This document shows positions 7,793-16,390 of a stretch of 64,000 bases of DNA, in pieces. Origin of the DNA: Methylobacterium sp. B4 (GTDB lineage: Bacteria > Pseudomonadota > Alphaproteobacteria > Rhizobiales > Beijerinckiaceae); NCBI RefSeq assembly GCF_003201865.1, contig NZ_QJJJ01000004.1, positions 186,001 to 250,000 on the forward strand, written 5' to 3'. Position 1 is the first letter of the stretch, and every line of letters begins with the position of its first letter. Position numbers and translations under genes: made by a program. The notes below the pieces were generated by a model. It did not search any database. It saw only the letters and a program-made list of their open reading frames with translations, and was not told where the DNA came from.

Positions 7793-9007
7793 ATGGCTGG
7801 CATGGAGCGAACGGAAGCCGAGCCGATCCGGCACTCCGCATCGGACAACGCCTGCTTCCAGGCGATCTTCCGCGTCCTGCTGGTCGCCGGCTTGCTCGGG
7901 CTCGGCCTCTACATTCTCGCCGGATTCCTGCGGGCGCTGGTCTGGGCCGTGGTGCTCGCCGTCGCTTTGTGGCCCCTCTTCGCCCGGGCGAGGCGGCGGC
8001 TTCCGCCGGGACGGCACAACCTGCTCTGGCCGGCCGTCTTCACCGGCCTCGTCGCGCTGGTGCTGCTCCTGCCCGTCGTGGCGCTCGCCGTCGAGGCGGC
8101 CCGCGAGGCGCACGATCTGCTCGCCTATGCCCGCGAGGCCGAGCGCAACGGCATCCCGGTGCCTGCCTTCGTCGCGCACCTGCCTTACGGGGCGGAGGCC
8201 GTGAGTGCGTGGTGGAACGCGCATCTGGCCCATGCCGGGCTCGCGCACGAGCTGAGCGAGCGGCTCAACACCGCTTCCAATCGCGATCTCACCCGCAGCC
8301 TCGGCGCGGGGCTGGTGCACCGGGTGGTGCTGTTCGGCTTCTGCCTGCTCGCCCTGTTCTTCCTGTTCCGCGAGGGCGACACGGTGATCGCGCAGGGGCT
8401 GCGGGCGAGCCACCGCCTGTTCGGCCCTCGCGGCGAGCGGGTGGCGCGCCAGATGGCGGCCTCTGTGCACGGCACCGTGGATGGGCTCGTGCTCGTCGGC
8501 CTCGGCGAAGGCGTCCTGCTCGGAATCGTCTACGCGCTGACCGGCGTGCCGCATCCCGTGCTGTTCGGGGCGCTGACGGCGGTCGCCGCGATGATCCCCT
8601 TCGGCGCCCCTCTCGCCTTCGGCCTCGCCGCGGCGCTGCTCCTGGCCGGCGGGGCGGTCGTGCCCGCGGTGATCGTGGTGGCGGCGGGCTTCGTCGTCAC
8701 CTTCGTGGCCGACCACTTCGTGCGCCCGGCGCTGATCGGCGGCACCACGCGGCTGCCCTTCCTCTGGGTGCTGCTCGGGATTCTCGGCGGCGTCGAGACC
8801 TTCGGGCTGCTCGGCCTGTTCGTCGGCCCGGCGGTGATGGCCGCGCTGATCCTGCTGTGGCGGGAGTTCACGGACGGGGCGGAGGCGGTGGGCGATCCGG
8901 GGGGCCAGTCGCCTCCCGTCACCGAGGACGTCGGCGTGGCGGTCCAGGGACGCGATCTTCCTGCAGCGGGTGGTGCGCCGGATCGCCCCGGCTCTCCTGC
9001 GCGATGA
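7793..9007 (+). CDS. AI-2E family transporter (PerM-like permease)
   Basis: A 404-residue polytopic membrane protein. Two helices near residues 25-65, a soluble stretch from about 110 to 170, then a run of helices with the family pattern around GTVDGLVLVGLGEGVLLGIVY and VADHFVRPALIGG, ending LGLFVGPAVMAALILLW. The family is called AI-2 exporter but substrates are varied and mostly unproven. The last 45 residues are polar and likely disordered. It starts 72 bases after the cyclase stop on the same strand. Confidence 0.85.
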   Translation: MAGMERTEAEPIRHSASDNACFQAIFRVLLVAGLLGLGLYILAGFLRALVWAVVLAVALWPLFARARRRLPPGRHNLLWPAVFTGLVALVLLLPVVALAVEAAREAHDLLAYAREAERNGIPVPAFVAHLPYGAEAVSAWWNAHLAHAGLAHELSERLNTASNRDLTRSLGAGLVHRVVLFGFCLLALFFLFREGDTVIAQGLRASHRLFGPRGERVARQMAASVHGTVDGLVLVGLGEGVLLGIVYALTGVPHPVLFGALTAVAAMIPFGAPLAFGLAAALLLAGGAVVPAVIVVAAGFVVTFVADHFVRPALIGGTTRLPFLWVLLGILGGVETFGLLGLFVGPAVMAALILLWREFTDGAEAVGDPGGQSPPVTEDVGVAVQGRDLPAAGGAPDRPGSPAR

Positions 9008-9186
9008 GGCGAGCGGGATCGCCCCCGATCGCTTCCGGCTGATCGACACGGATCGTCAGGGCGCAGCGGAGCCGAAGCCATCCAGCGCTCCGACCGATCC
9101 GGGGACGTCACGCGGCTGGATCGCTTCGCTCACGCTCGCGATGACGGCCCGAGGCGAAAGCCTGAGCCGCTCGAACGGAGGCCGCC

Positions 9187-10056
9187 TCAGTGCTTCAGCG
9201 GCCGGCCGAGCTTCTTCGCCAGGATCCGCTGCGGGCTCTTCTCCGGGTCGGCCTGGTCGGCGACCGCGATATAGGCGGTCTGTTCCAGCATGTAGCGCCC
9301 GCCCATGGCCCCATGCATCACCAGGTCGGAGAAGGTCACCCAGGTCTCGCCGGGCTGGAAGCGCACGTCCGCCTGCGGGGCGCTGGCCTGATAATCCATG
9401 TCGCGCTTGAGCGCGTCGTGGAGGTGCAGCATCAGGTGGTCGTATTCCGAGCGCTTGGCCTTGGTGATCTTGAGCGCGGCCAGCACGCTCGCCGAGAGAC
9501 TGGAATAGCCGGGGAGCTTGGGCAGGAACTTCTCCGCCATCGAGCCGAAATCCTCGCCGACCCGCCACAGCCGCGGCTGCCCCTCCGCGTTGATGTTGCG
9601 GAAGATGCGCAGGATGCGCTTCTCCCCGATCGGGTTCGAGGGGAAGGCGTCGACATGCATGCGTGTGTCGTCGCGCCGCCAGCTCAGCTTGCGCTTGTCG
9701 ACGTCGAACGGCCGGTAGGACGTGCCCGCCAGCGAGACCTTGCCGGTATAGGCCGGCAGGTAGGTGTCGATCAGATCCTCCGCGAAGCGGCGGTAGCGCA
9801 CCAGCAGGTCGCGCAGGCGGGCCTGCTCCTCCGCGCTGCCGGCCCCGCCGCGCAGTTCGGCGGTCGCGTTGCGGATCGCGACGTTCTTGGCCTTGCCGTC
9901 GGCGAAGGGACGCTCGACGAAGCGCTGTTCGAAGGCGTCGAAGGGGAAGTCGAGATCGCGGAAGACGAGGACCGAGCCGCTCTCCAGCGCCTCGACGAGG
10001 CCGGGCACGCCCGGCGCCGCCTCGGTGCGGGAGACGGGAAGGACGGGGCTGATCAT
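9187..10056 (-). CDS. kdoO: Kdo hydroxylase, Fe(II)/2-oxoglutarate dependent (KdoO family)
   Basis: A 289-residue soluble protein. The metal site HxD is visible as His134-Val-Asp136 (in RMHVDAFPSNP), with a distal His in SDLVMHGAMGGRY. The block EKRILRIFRNINAEGQPRLWRVGE fits the Kdo hydroxylase family, which turns Kdo of the lipopolysaccharide inner core into Ko. Together with the AcpXL cluster 4 kb away this indicates a modified lipid A-core region. It is divergent from the HTH gene and faces away from the permease gene. Family assignment is from memory of motif layout. Confidence 0.8.
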   Translation of the reverse strand: MISPVLPVSRTEAAPGVPGLVEALESGSVLVFRDLDFPFDAFEQRFVERPFADGKAKNVAIRNATAELRGGAGSAEEQARLRDLLVRYRRFAEDLIDTYLPAYTGKVSLAGTSYRPFDVDKRKLSWRRDDTRMHVDAFPSNPIGEKRILRIFRNINAEGQPRLWRVGEDFGSMAEKFLPKLPGYSSLSASVLAALKITKAKRSEYDHLMLHLHDALKRDMDYQASAPQADVRFQPGETWVTFSDLVMHGAMGGRYMLEQTAYIAVADQADPEKSPQRILAKKLGRPLKH

Positions 10057-10295
10057 GGCTGGCTGTTTCCCGCGCGATAGGATTGAGCGCGGTTTAACCG
10101 ACCCGCTCGGGACCTGCCAACACGCTCCGCCGCCGCGGCCCCGTGTCGCCCGCGGGCGGATTGCGCCTTTTGCGGTGGATGAGGCCTCGCCTCCGCTTGC
10201 CCCGCCCTGTGCGCGCGCGTCTCCTGTCCCGCAACCTGGGGCAGGGGCGACGCGTTTCTCGACATGAAGTCCGCCCCCCGGACGAGGAGCCGGCC

Positions 10296-10727
10296 ATGGC
10301 GACGCTGAAGGAATTCGAGGAGTCTCTGCGCGAGCACGGGATGCACATGGCGCTCGCCCTGCTGGAGCGCCTGCGCGAGCGCGACCGCCGGACCCGCACC
10401 GTACGCCCGGCCCGGCGCCTGACCGGCCAGCGGATGACGCCCGAACTCGCCCGCTCGATCCTGGAACTGCACGCCTCCACGGGCATGACCCAGCAGGAGA
10501 TCGCCTTCAAGGTCGGGGTGAACCAGGGCCGGGTCAACGAGGTGATCAAGCGCGGCAAGTGGCTCGACGACGATCCCCACGCCCCCGAGGCGATCGCCCG
10601 GGACAAGGCGAAGGCGCGCATGCGGGCCGATCCCAAGCCGCGCCCGCGGGCGCCCGTCCGCAAGGAGGCCGCGCGCGTGGCCAAGAAGCCGGCGCCGCAG
10701 GGACAGCTCGCCTTCGGGGATCTGTAG
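10296..10727 (+). CDS. Helix-turn-helix protein of unknown role
   Basis: A 143-residue basic protein. The start at 10296 follows GAGGAG closely; the longer open frame upstream is an Arg-rich extension without support. Residues 55-85 hold a clear helix-turn-helix (TGMTQQEIAFKVGVNQGRVNEVI), resembling DNA-binding domains of XRE/sigma-like type. The N-terminal 40 residues form an amphipathic helix; the C-terminal 50 residues are Lys/Arg/Pro-rich. It is followed after 4 bases by the cupin gene, so the two are probably co-transcribed. Confidence 0.75.
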   Translation: MATLKEFEESLREHGMHMALALLERLRERDRRTRTVRPARRLTGQRMTPELARSILELHASTGMTQQEIAFKVGVNQGRVNEVIKRGKWLDDDPHAPEAIARDKAKARMRADPKPRPRAPVRKEAARVAKKPAPQGQLAFGDL

Positions 10728-10731
10728 CGCG

Positions 10732-11148
10732 ATGTCCGGGCCGGACGACGCGGCCGTCTGCCGGATCGTGCGGCCCGGCGAGGCCTTCACGGGCAAGCAG
10801 GGGCTGTCCTACGCCCCCGGTATCTCCGCGGAATCGGCCGGCGCGCGAGCCATCCACCTGCAGATGGTGACGCTCCCGCCCGGCGCCCGCGCCAAGGCTC
10901 ACAAGCACGAGGGCCACGAAACCGCGATCTACGCGCTCGCCGGCCTCTCCCGCATGTGGTGGGGCGAGCGGCTGGAGCATCACGCCGAATTGCGGCCCGG
11001 CGAGTATCTCTACATCCCGGCCGGCGTGCCGCACCTACCCTACAATCCGAGTCAGAACGAGCCCTGCTCCGCCATCATCGCCCGTACCGATCCGAACGAG
11101 CAGGAGAGCGTGGTGCTGCTGCCGGATCTCGACGGGATACATCCGTGA
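10732..11148 (+). CDS. Cupin-fold protein
   Basis: A 138-residue single-domain cupin. Motif 1 is visible as PPGARAKAHKHEGHETAIYALAG (metal ligands His, His, Glu) and motif 2 as PGEYLYIPAGVPHLPYN (His). It probably binds a metal ion and could be a small isomerase, dioxygenase or storage protein; the sequence alone does not say. Just downstream of an HTH gene and upstream of a small exported protein. Confidence 0.8.
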   Translation: MSGPDDAAVCRIVRPGEAFTGKQGLSYAPGISAESAGARAIHLQMVTLPPGARAKAHKHEGHETAIYALAGLSRMWWGERLEHHAELRPGEYLYIPAGVPHLPYNPSQNEPCSAIIARTDPNEQESVVLLPDLDGIHP

Positions 11149-11193
11149 GCCGCGCCGTTGAGCAGGAGCCCTTCCTCGCGCCGGACCCCTCCC

Positions 11194-11493
11194 ATGCGAC
11201 GCCCCCTCGCCTCGCTCGCCTGTTTCGTCGCCTGCCTCGGCCCGGCGGCAGCGCAGCGCCTCTCGACGACCGATCTCACCTGCGGGCAGGCCCGGGCGGT
11301 GGTTCAGCGGCAGGGCGCGGCGGTGCTGGGCACCGGCGGGCCGACCTTCGACCGCTTCGTGCGCGACCGCTCGTTCTGCGAGGCGACGGAGATCGGCAAG
11401 CGCGCCTTCGTGCCGACCCGCGAGGGGCCGGGCTGCTTCGTTGGCTTCACCTGCTACGAGCCCGGCCGCGGCGACCGCTTCGGCGATTTCTGA
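11194..11493 (+). CDS. Small exported Cys-rich protein
   Basis: A 99-residue protein starting at ATG 11194 (MRRPLASLACFVACLGPAAA, a signal peptide with cleavage after AAA or AAAQ). An upstream GTG at 11158 would only add a polar leader before the signal, so I reject it. The mature part has four Cys (LTCGQA, SFCEAT, PGCFVG, FTCYEP), suggesting two disulfides in the periplasm. I do not recognise the family. It ends just before a strong hairpin terminator. Confidence 0.7.
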   Translation: MRRPLASLACFVACLGPAAAQRLSTTDLTCGQARAVVQRQGAAVLGTGGPTFDRFVRDRSFCEATEIGKRAFVPTREGPGCFVGFTCYEPGRGDRFGDF

Positions 11494-11510
11494 CGCGCGC
11501 GCACGAAAAC

Positions 11511-11533
11511 GCCCCGGCCTTGCGGGCCGGGGC
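11511..11533. terminator. Hairpin terminator between convergent genes
   Basis: GCCCCGGCC (11511-11519) pairs perfectly with GGCCGGGGC (11525-11533) around a 5-base loop. AAAA precedes it on the plus strand, which becomes a U-run for transcripts coming leftward from hsp20. It lies between the exported protein gene and hsp20, so it probably serves both, better for hsp20. Confidence 0.75.
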
Positions 11534-11567
11534 GCTATCCTACGGGGTCAGCCTCGCGGCTGAAGCG

Positions 11568-12038
11568 TTAGGCAGCCTGCTGGACCGAGCCCTCGATCAC
11601 CGGCTGGCTCGGGGCGCGGCTGGCGATCTCGATGCGGCGGGGCTTCTTCGCCTCCGGGACCTCGCGGACGAGATCGACGTGGAGGAGGCCGTTCTCCAGA
11701 ACGGCGCCGGTCACCTGGACGTGGTCGGCGAGCTGGAAGCGGCGCTCGAAGGCGCGGGCGGCGATGCCTTGGTAGAGCACGTCGGCGGGCTTGCCGTCGG
11801 CGGACTTGCGCTCACCCTTGATGGTGAGGGCGTTCTCCTTCACCTCGATCGACAGGTCGGCCTCGGTGAAGCCGGCCACCGCGACGGTGACGCGGTAGAC
11901 GTTCTCACCCGTGCGCTCGATGTTGTAGGGCGGGTAGGTCGGGGCGGTTTCCGCGCTCACGAGACCGTCGAGGGCCGCAAAAAGGCGGTCGAAACCGACG
12001 GTGGAGCGGTAAAGGGGAGCCAGATCGAACTGACGCAT
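11568..12038 (-). CDS. Small heat shock protein Hsp20 (IbpA-like)
   Basis: A 156-residue alpha-crystallin-type chaperone. It opens MRQFDLAPLYRSTVGFDRLF, typical for rhizobial class A Hsp20, has the core domain YPPYNIERTGENVYRV..VAGFTEADLSIEV.ENALTIKGER, and ends with GLLHVDLVREVPEAKKPRRI, containing the family GLL-type motif. It should hold unfolded proteins for DnaK/ClpB. ATG 12038 is chosen because GGAG lies 8 bases upstream and the longer frame is not Hsp20-like. Regulation is probably by heat shock sigma factor and an RNA thermometer (next entries). Confidence 0.95.
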   Translation of the reverse strand: MRQFDLAPLYRSTVGFDRLFAALDGLVSAETAPTYPPYNIERTGENVYRVTVAVAGFTEADLSIEVKENALTIKGERKSADGKPADVLYQGIAARAFERRFQLADHVQVTGAVLENGLLHVDLVREVPEAKKPRRIEIASRAPSQPVIEGSVQQAA

Positions 12039-12123
12039 CACATATTCTCCAGAAGAAGCAACATGCCGACTGTATTCGGGTCCGCCCGGGGGCCGGACCG
12101 TCGCGCCGCCGTCTCGGCCGGCG
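12039..12123 (-). promoter_or_regulatory. ROSE-like RNA thermometer in the hsp20 leader
   Basis: The leader between the predicted promoter and the start is about 85 bases. On the minus strand it holds two GC-rich hairpins (GCGCCG..CGGCGC and GGTCCG..CGGACC) and a final imperfect one in which TTGCTTCTTCTGGAGAA folds so that CTTC pairs with GGAG of the ribosome site, just before the ATG. The UUGCU opposite the Shine-Dalgarno is the hallmark I know from ROSE elements of rhizobial small heat shock genes. The fold is drawn by hand and is not energy-tested. Confidence 0.55.
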
Positions 12124-12131
12124 CATCCGAG

Positions 12132-12160
12132 ATATTGGTGGGAAGCCAAAACCGTGCAAG
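12132..12160 (-). promoter_or_regulatory. Probable RpoH (sigma-32) promoter of hsp20
   Basis: On the minus strand CTTGCA (12155-12160) and CCAATAT (12132-12138) are set as CTTG-N18-CCAATAT, close to the alphaproteobacterial heat shock pattern CTTG-N17/18-CYTAT. Position fits the length of a ROSE leader. Inferred by eye. Confidence 0.5.
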
Positions 12161-12202
12161 AGCCTGCTTGCGGGGATTTATGCGCTTCTTCGAGAAAAAA
12201 TA

Positions 12203-13210
12203 TTGAGGGCTGATCCGGCCGTGCTGACCCTGCGACCCACTCCCGGCAATCCGGTCCCGCCCGGTGCCCAGATCGTGCCGGTCCGGACCTCCGACGGCGT
12301 CCTGTTGCGGGCCGCTGCCTGGCGACCGACGGCGCGCGGCGTGAAGGGCACGGTCTGCCTGCTTCAGGGCCGGGCCGAGTTCATCGAAAAGTACTACGAG
12401 ACTATCGTCGAGTTGCGCGCCCGCGGCTTCTGCGTCGTCGCCTTCGATTGGCGCGGCCAGGGTGATTCCGGCCGGCAGGTGCGCAACGCCCACAAGGGTC
12501 ACGTCCGCCGCTTCGACGATTACCGCCTCGACCTGAAGGCGATCGCCGAGACGCTGCTCGTGCCGCAGATGCCCGAGCCGCATTTCGCGCTCGCCCATTC
12601 CATGGGCGGGGCGGTGGCGCTGACCGGCGCGGCGGAGGGCTGGCTGCCGTTCCGTCGGCTCGTCACGGTGGCGCCGATGCTGGCGATCCGCATGGTGCGC
12701 TGGCCGGCGGGCGCCTCGCTGCTCTCGCGCACCCTCGACCGGCTGGGGCTGGGGCGCTGCTACATCCCCTTCGGCGGGCCGACCTCGATCGCGACCAAGC
12801 CGTTCGCGGGCAACCGGCTCTCGACCGATCCCGTGCGCTACGCCCGCAACGCGGCCGCGGCCCGCGAGGTCGGCGCCGGGGCGGTGGGCGATCCGACCAT
12901 CGCCTGGCTCGCCTCGGCCTACCGCGCCATGCGCCGGCTCGCGAAGCCCGCCACGATCCGGCGGATCCGCACGCCCTGCCTGATCATCGCGGCCGGCGCC
13001 GACCCCGTCTGCAGCACGCCGGCCACCGAGCGCTTCGCCGCGCGCCTCAAGACCGGTCACCTCATCGTGCTGCCGGGCGCCCGCCACGAGATCCTGACGG
13101 AGAGCGACGCGATCCGCACCGATTTCTGGGCGGCCTTCGACGCGTTCATCCCCGGCCACGGGGTGCAGTCGGTGGCGGACGAGGCGCCGCGCCGTGCCGC
13201 CGTCGGCTGA
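12203..13210 (+). CDS. Alpha/beta hydrolase, lysophospholipase (PldB) type
   Basis: A protein of about 330 residues with the serine hydrolase nucleophile motif AHSMGGAVAL, the strand CVVAFDWRGQGDSG and a late ADPVCS / ARHEILTE carrying Asp and His. This layout fits monoacylglycerol lipase or lysophospholipase L2. No signal peptide, so probably cytoplasmic. The start is uncertain: TTG at 12203 or GTG at 12221 (GAGGG 11 bases upstream); the protein differs by six residues. Divergent from hsp20. Confidence 0.85.
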   Translation: MRADPAVLTLRPTPGNPVPPGAQIVPVRTSDGVLLRAAAWRPTARGVKGTVCLLQGRAEFIEKYYETIVELRARGFCVVAFDWRGQGDSGRQVRNAHKGHVRRFDDYRLDLKAIAETLLVPQMPEPHFALAHSMGGAVALTGAAEGWLPFRRLVTVAPMLAIRMVRWPAGASLLSRTLDRLGLGRCYIPFGGPTSIATKPFAGNRLSTDPVRYARNAAAAREVGAGAVGDPTIAWLASAYRAMRRLAKPATIRRIRTPCLIIAAGADPVCSTPATERFAARLKTGHLIVLPGARHEILTESDAIRTDFWAAFDAFIPGHGVQSVADEAPRRAAVG

Positions 13211-13242
13211 GAGCGCGGGACGACGACGCGGCGGCCCGCGCC

Positions 13243-14034
13243 CTACGGGTTGAGCCGCTTCAAGGCCGCCTCGTGCAGGCGGGGATCGCCCGCCGCGACG
13301 ATGCGGCCGCCCTGCATCGCCGGTCCGCCGTCCCAGGCGGTGACGACGCCACCCGCGCCCTCCACGATGGGGATCAGCGCCACGATGTCGTAGGGCTTCA
13401 ATCCTGCCTCCACCACGAGGTCGATCTGGCCCGCCGCCAGCATGCAGTAGGCGTAGCAATCGGCGCCGTAGCGGGACATCTTCACCTCTGCCTCGATCGC
13501 CCGGAAGCGTTCGGCCTCCTCGCCCTCCGCGAACAGGCGCGGATCGGTGGTGGCGAGGATCGCGTTCGAGAGCGCATCGCAGCGGCGGCTGTGCAGGGGC
13601 CGCTCGCCCTTCGGGCTGCGCACGCTGGCGGTCTTGCCGTCGCCGAGGAAGCGCTCGCCGAGATAGGGCTGGTGCATCAGGCCGCGCACCGCCGCGCCGT
13701 GATGGGTGAGGCCGATCAGGGTACCCCAGGTCGGCAGGCCGCTGATGAAGGCGCGGGTGCCGTCGATCGGATCGAGCACCCAGACGCACTCGGCATCCGC
13801 CCGCTCGGCCCCGAATTCCTCGCCGAGTATGCCGTGGTTCGGCAGCCGGTCCTTGATCATCCGCCGCATCACGGCCTCCGCGGCGCGGTCGGCCTCGGTC
13901 ACGGGGTCGAAGGCCCGTCCCGTCCCGTGGGACTTGTCGTCGAGGCCGAAATGCGCCCGGAAGAAGGGCAGGATCGCCGCTCCCGACTGCGTGGCGAGGT
14001 CTTCCATGAACCGGGCGAGATCGACGACGCTCAT
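13243..14034 (-). CDS. hisN: Histidinol-phosphatase of the inositol monophosphatase family
   Basis: A 263-residue FIG-superfamily phosphatase. Mg2+ ligands are seen in GEEFG (71-75) and DPIDGT (88-93), and the C-terminal motif in AGLKPYDIVALIPIVEGAGG. YGADCYAYCMLAAGQIDLVVE is what I expect for the HisN-type branch rather than SuhB, so histidinol phosphate is the likely substrate, but related sugar phosphates are possible. ATG at 14034 with GGAAGG upstream fixes the start. Convergent with the hydrolase. Confidence 0.8.
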   Translation of the reverse strand: MSVVDLARFMEDLATQSGAAILPFFRAHFGLDDKSHGTGRAFDPVTEADRAAEAVMRRMIKDRLPNHGILGEEFGAERADAECVWVLDPIDGTRAFISGLPTWGTLIGLTHHGAAVRGLMHQPYLGERFLGDGKTASVRSPKGERPLHSRRCDALSNAILATTDPRLFAEGEEAERFRAIEAEVKMSRYGADCYAYCMLAAGQIDLVVEAGLKPYDIVALIPIVEGAGGVVTAWDGGPAMQGGRIVAAGDPRLHEAALKRLNP

Positions 14035-14125
14035 CGGGGGCAGCCTTCCGTTGACCGCCCAAGACGAAGCCGCCGCAAGGGGCGCCGTCAAGCCTCGCCC
14101 GGGAATCCTTCGCCGCCGTTCACCG

Positions 14126-16171
14126 TCAGGCCGGTTCCGGCAGGGCTTGGCGCGGCGGCGTCGCCGCCTCCTGGCGCTGCGGGCCCTGCGGAGCACCGTG
14201 GCGGGCGATGGCGAGGATCGTCTCGATCAGGTCGCGCAGCGAGGTGACGTGGTCGTCGGCCCCGATCTTGGCGCGCACCGTCTCATCGGAGACGATCTGC
14301 TCGTCGAGGCGCCACAGGCCGGCGACGATCGGCACGTTGTCGATCTTCTGGCGGATGCGCGAGACGAGGCGGCGCAGGTGGGTCGGCTCGCCGGCCAGCG
14401 CCAGCGAGATCACGCAGACGGTCTGGGCCGGGCCCGGGTCCCACGCGCCGATCTTCACCCGGGCGAGATCGGCGAACGGCACCTGCCGGGTGCCGAAGCC
14501 GCGCTTGCGCAGCAGCTGCTCGGCGATGGCGGTCGCCGCCTCGTCGAGGAAGCCGCGGCCCGAGACCAGCAGGATCGCGCCGTCCCGGCGCCACTCCTCC
14601 GACAGGTCGTCCGGGTCGGGATCGGGGATCGGCTCGTTCTTGCATGCACCCTCCCCTTCCGCCGGCCCGCCGGGGAGCAGGCGGGAGGCCTTTGTGGCCG
14701 GGTCGGGCACCGAATCCTCGCGCGTCTCCAGATCCTCGACCAGGGCGTTGATCGAGGCGCGGATCTCGTCCTTCTGGCTCGGCGTCAGCACGCCGCGGGC
14801 GGCGTCGCGGGCAGCGAGTTCGAGGCCGCGCAGCACCACGTCGTCGTAATAGGCCGAGAGCGAGCATTCCCGCAGGATCAGGTCGGCATGCTCCTGCGCC
14901 TCCTCCGGGTCGTCGGCGAGCATGCGCTGGTAGAAGTTCTCGACCGGAGTCAGGGCCGGGCGGTTGCTGAACAGCACGTCGAGGAATTCGAGCCGGTCGA
15001 CGTGACGCCCAAGCACGACGAGGCAGACGGTCAGCGGCGTCGAGAGCAGCAGCCCCACCGGTCCCCACAGCCAGGTCCAGAACAGGGCGGAGACCAGCAC
15101 CGAGAAGGGCGAGAGGCCGGTGGAGTGGCCGTAGACCAGCGGCTCGATGACATGCCCGACGATGGGCTCGACGAGGGCGAAGAGCAGGAAGGTCGCCAGC
15201 ACCATGCTCCAGCCCGGCTCGACGGCGGCCGCGAGCGCGATGGGCAGCACGGCCGAGAGCACGGCGCCGATATAGGGCACGAAGCGCATGACCAGCGCGA
15301 AGATGCCCCACAGCACCGGGCTCGGCACGCCGATGATCCAGAGCCCGACGCCGATGACGATGCCGAAGGCGGTGTTGAGGGCGAGTTGCCCCAGGAAGTA
15401 GCGCGAGAGCCGCCGGGCCGCGTCGTCCATCGCCACGGTCGTGCGGTGGAGGTCGCTGGAGCCGGCGAGCCGGATCAGGCGGTCGCGCAGATCCTCCCGC
15501 TGCATCAGGATGAAGAGAAGAACCACGATGACGATGCCGGCGGTGGCCAGCGGCTGCGCCACCGGCGAGAGCACGGTGGTGGCGAGTTCGAGCGGGCTCG
15601 GGCGGCGCTCCTCCACCTGCACCACGATGGGCTTGGGCGGCTCCGGCTCGGCCTTTCGGGCGCTGTCGCGAGCCGCCTGCTCGCGTGCGGCCCGCTCCTT
15701 GGCCCGCTCGGCGCTCTCCTTGTTCTCCTCGCCGCCCTGATGGATCGCGCGGTTGATGTTGGCGATGTAGTCCATGGTCTGGCCGAGGCTGCCGTTCCGC
15801 AGCCCTTCGATCTTGCGCTCCACCGTGCGCTGGTAGCGCGGCACGTCCTGGGCGAGTTCGGCGACCTGCACCCCGATGACGGTGGACAGCGCGGCGATGA
15901 GGCCGGCGGCAAACAGCACCGAGACGAGCACCGCGACCGCCCTCCCCAGCCGAAGCCGGCGCAGGAAGTTCACGAGCGGACCCAGCACGAAGGACAGAAG
16001 CACCGCGATCGCGATCGGGATCAGCACCTCGCGTGCGAGGAACAGGCCCGCGACGATGATCGCAAACACGACGAGGGAGGAGGCCAGAGGGCCCTTGGGC
16101 GTCTCGGCGGCGGCGACCCGGGTGGGCCGCGGCGGCACGATGAAGCCTTCGGAGGGGGAGATACGCTTCAT
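14126..16171 (-). CDS. AI-2E family permease with long cytoplasmic C-terminal domain
   Basis: A 681-residue protein. Residues 1-370 form the family membrane core (two N-terminal helices, an Ala/Glu/Lys-rich soluble insertion at about 145-185, then six or so helices with VGHVIEPLVYGHSTGLSPFSV and GPVGLLLSTPLTVCLVVLG). The remaining 300 residues are soluble, with DDPEEAQEHADLIL, an acidic linker and a final globular part (DGAILLVSGRGFLDEAATAIAEQLL, QTVCVISLALAGEPTHLRRL) that recalls a B12-binding-like or receiver-like fold. The usual family length is 350-400, so the C-terminal extension is the distinctive part. Second member of the family in the window. Confidence 0.85.
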   Translation of the reverse strand: MKRISPSEGFIVPPRPTRVAAAETPKGPLASSLVVFAIIVAGLFLAREVLIPIAIAVLLSFVLGPLVNFLRRLRLGRAVAVLVSVLFAAGLIAALSTVIGVQVAELAQDVPRYQRTVERKIEGLRNGSLGQTMDYIANINRAIHQGGEENKESAERAKERAAREQAARDSARKAEPEPPKPIVVQVEERRPSPLELATTVLSPVAQPLATAGIVIVVLLFILMQREDLRDRLIRLAGSSDLHRTTVAMDDAARRLSRYFLGQLALNTAFGIVIGVGLWIIGVPSPVLWGIFALVMRFVPYIGAVLSAVLPIALAAAVEPGWSMVLATFLLFALVEPIVGHVIEPLVYGHSTGLSPFSVLVSALFWTWLWGPVGLLLSTPLTVCLVVLGRHVDRLEFLDVLFSNRPALTPVENFYQRMLADDPEEAQEHADLILRECSLSAYYDDVVLRGLELAARDAARGVLTPSQKDEIRASINALVEDLETREDSVPDPATKASRLLPGGPAEGEGACKNEPIPDPDPDDLSEEWRRDGAILLVSGRGFLDEAATAIAEQLLRKRGFGTRQVPFADLARVKIGAWDPGPAQTVCVISLALAGEPTHLRRLVSRIRQKIDNVPIVAGLWRLDEQIVSDETVRAKIGADDHVTSLRDLIETILAIARHGAPQGPQRQEAATPPRQALPEPA

Positions 16172-16390
16172 TGCAGGCCGGGCTTCCCTCTCACGCCACG
16201 CGTCATCCGAGGCCCCGCGCAGCGCCGCGGGCATCGGTCTCGCTCAAGGGCCGCGCGGGCTCGGCGCGACGGTCGGTGCCCGATCCGGGCGGGAGCCGTC
16301 GCGGGCCTGCGCCCGGAGGCACCTGAACTCAAGAAACCGTGAGCAGGCCGGATTCGATCCAAGAAACGTCGCCGTAACGGGGCATACCCC

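Noticed and set aside
6605..9049. Long minus-strand ORF of 814 residues
   Set aside because: Antisense to the cyclase and AI-2E genes, low-complexity Arg/His/Gln/Glu composition typical of high-GC shadows.
14035..14196. 54-residue N-terminal extension of HisN
   Set aside because: Arg-rich, unlike the family; ATG 14034 has GGAAGG upstream.
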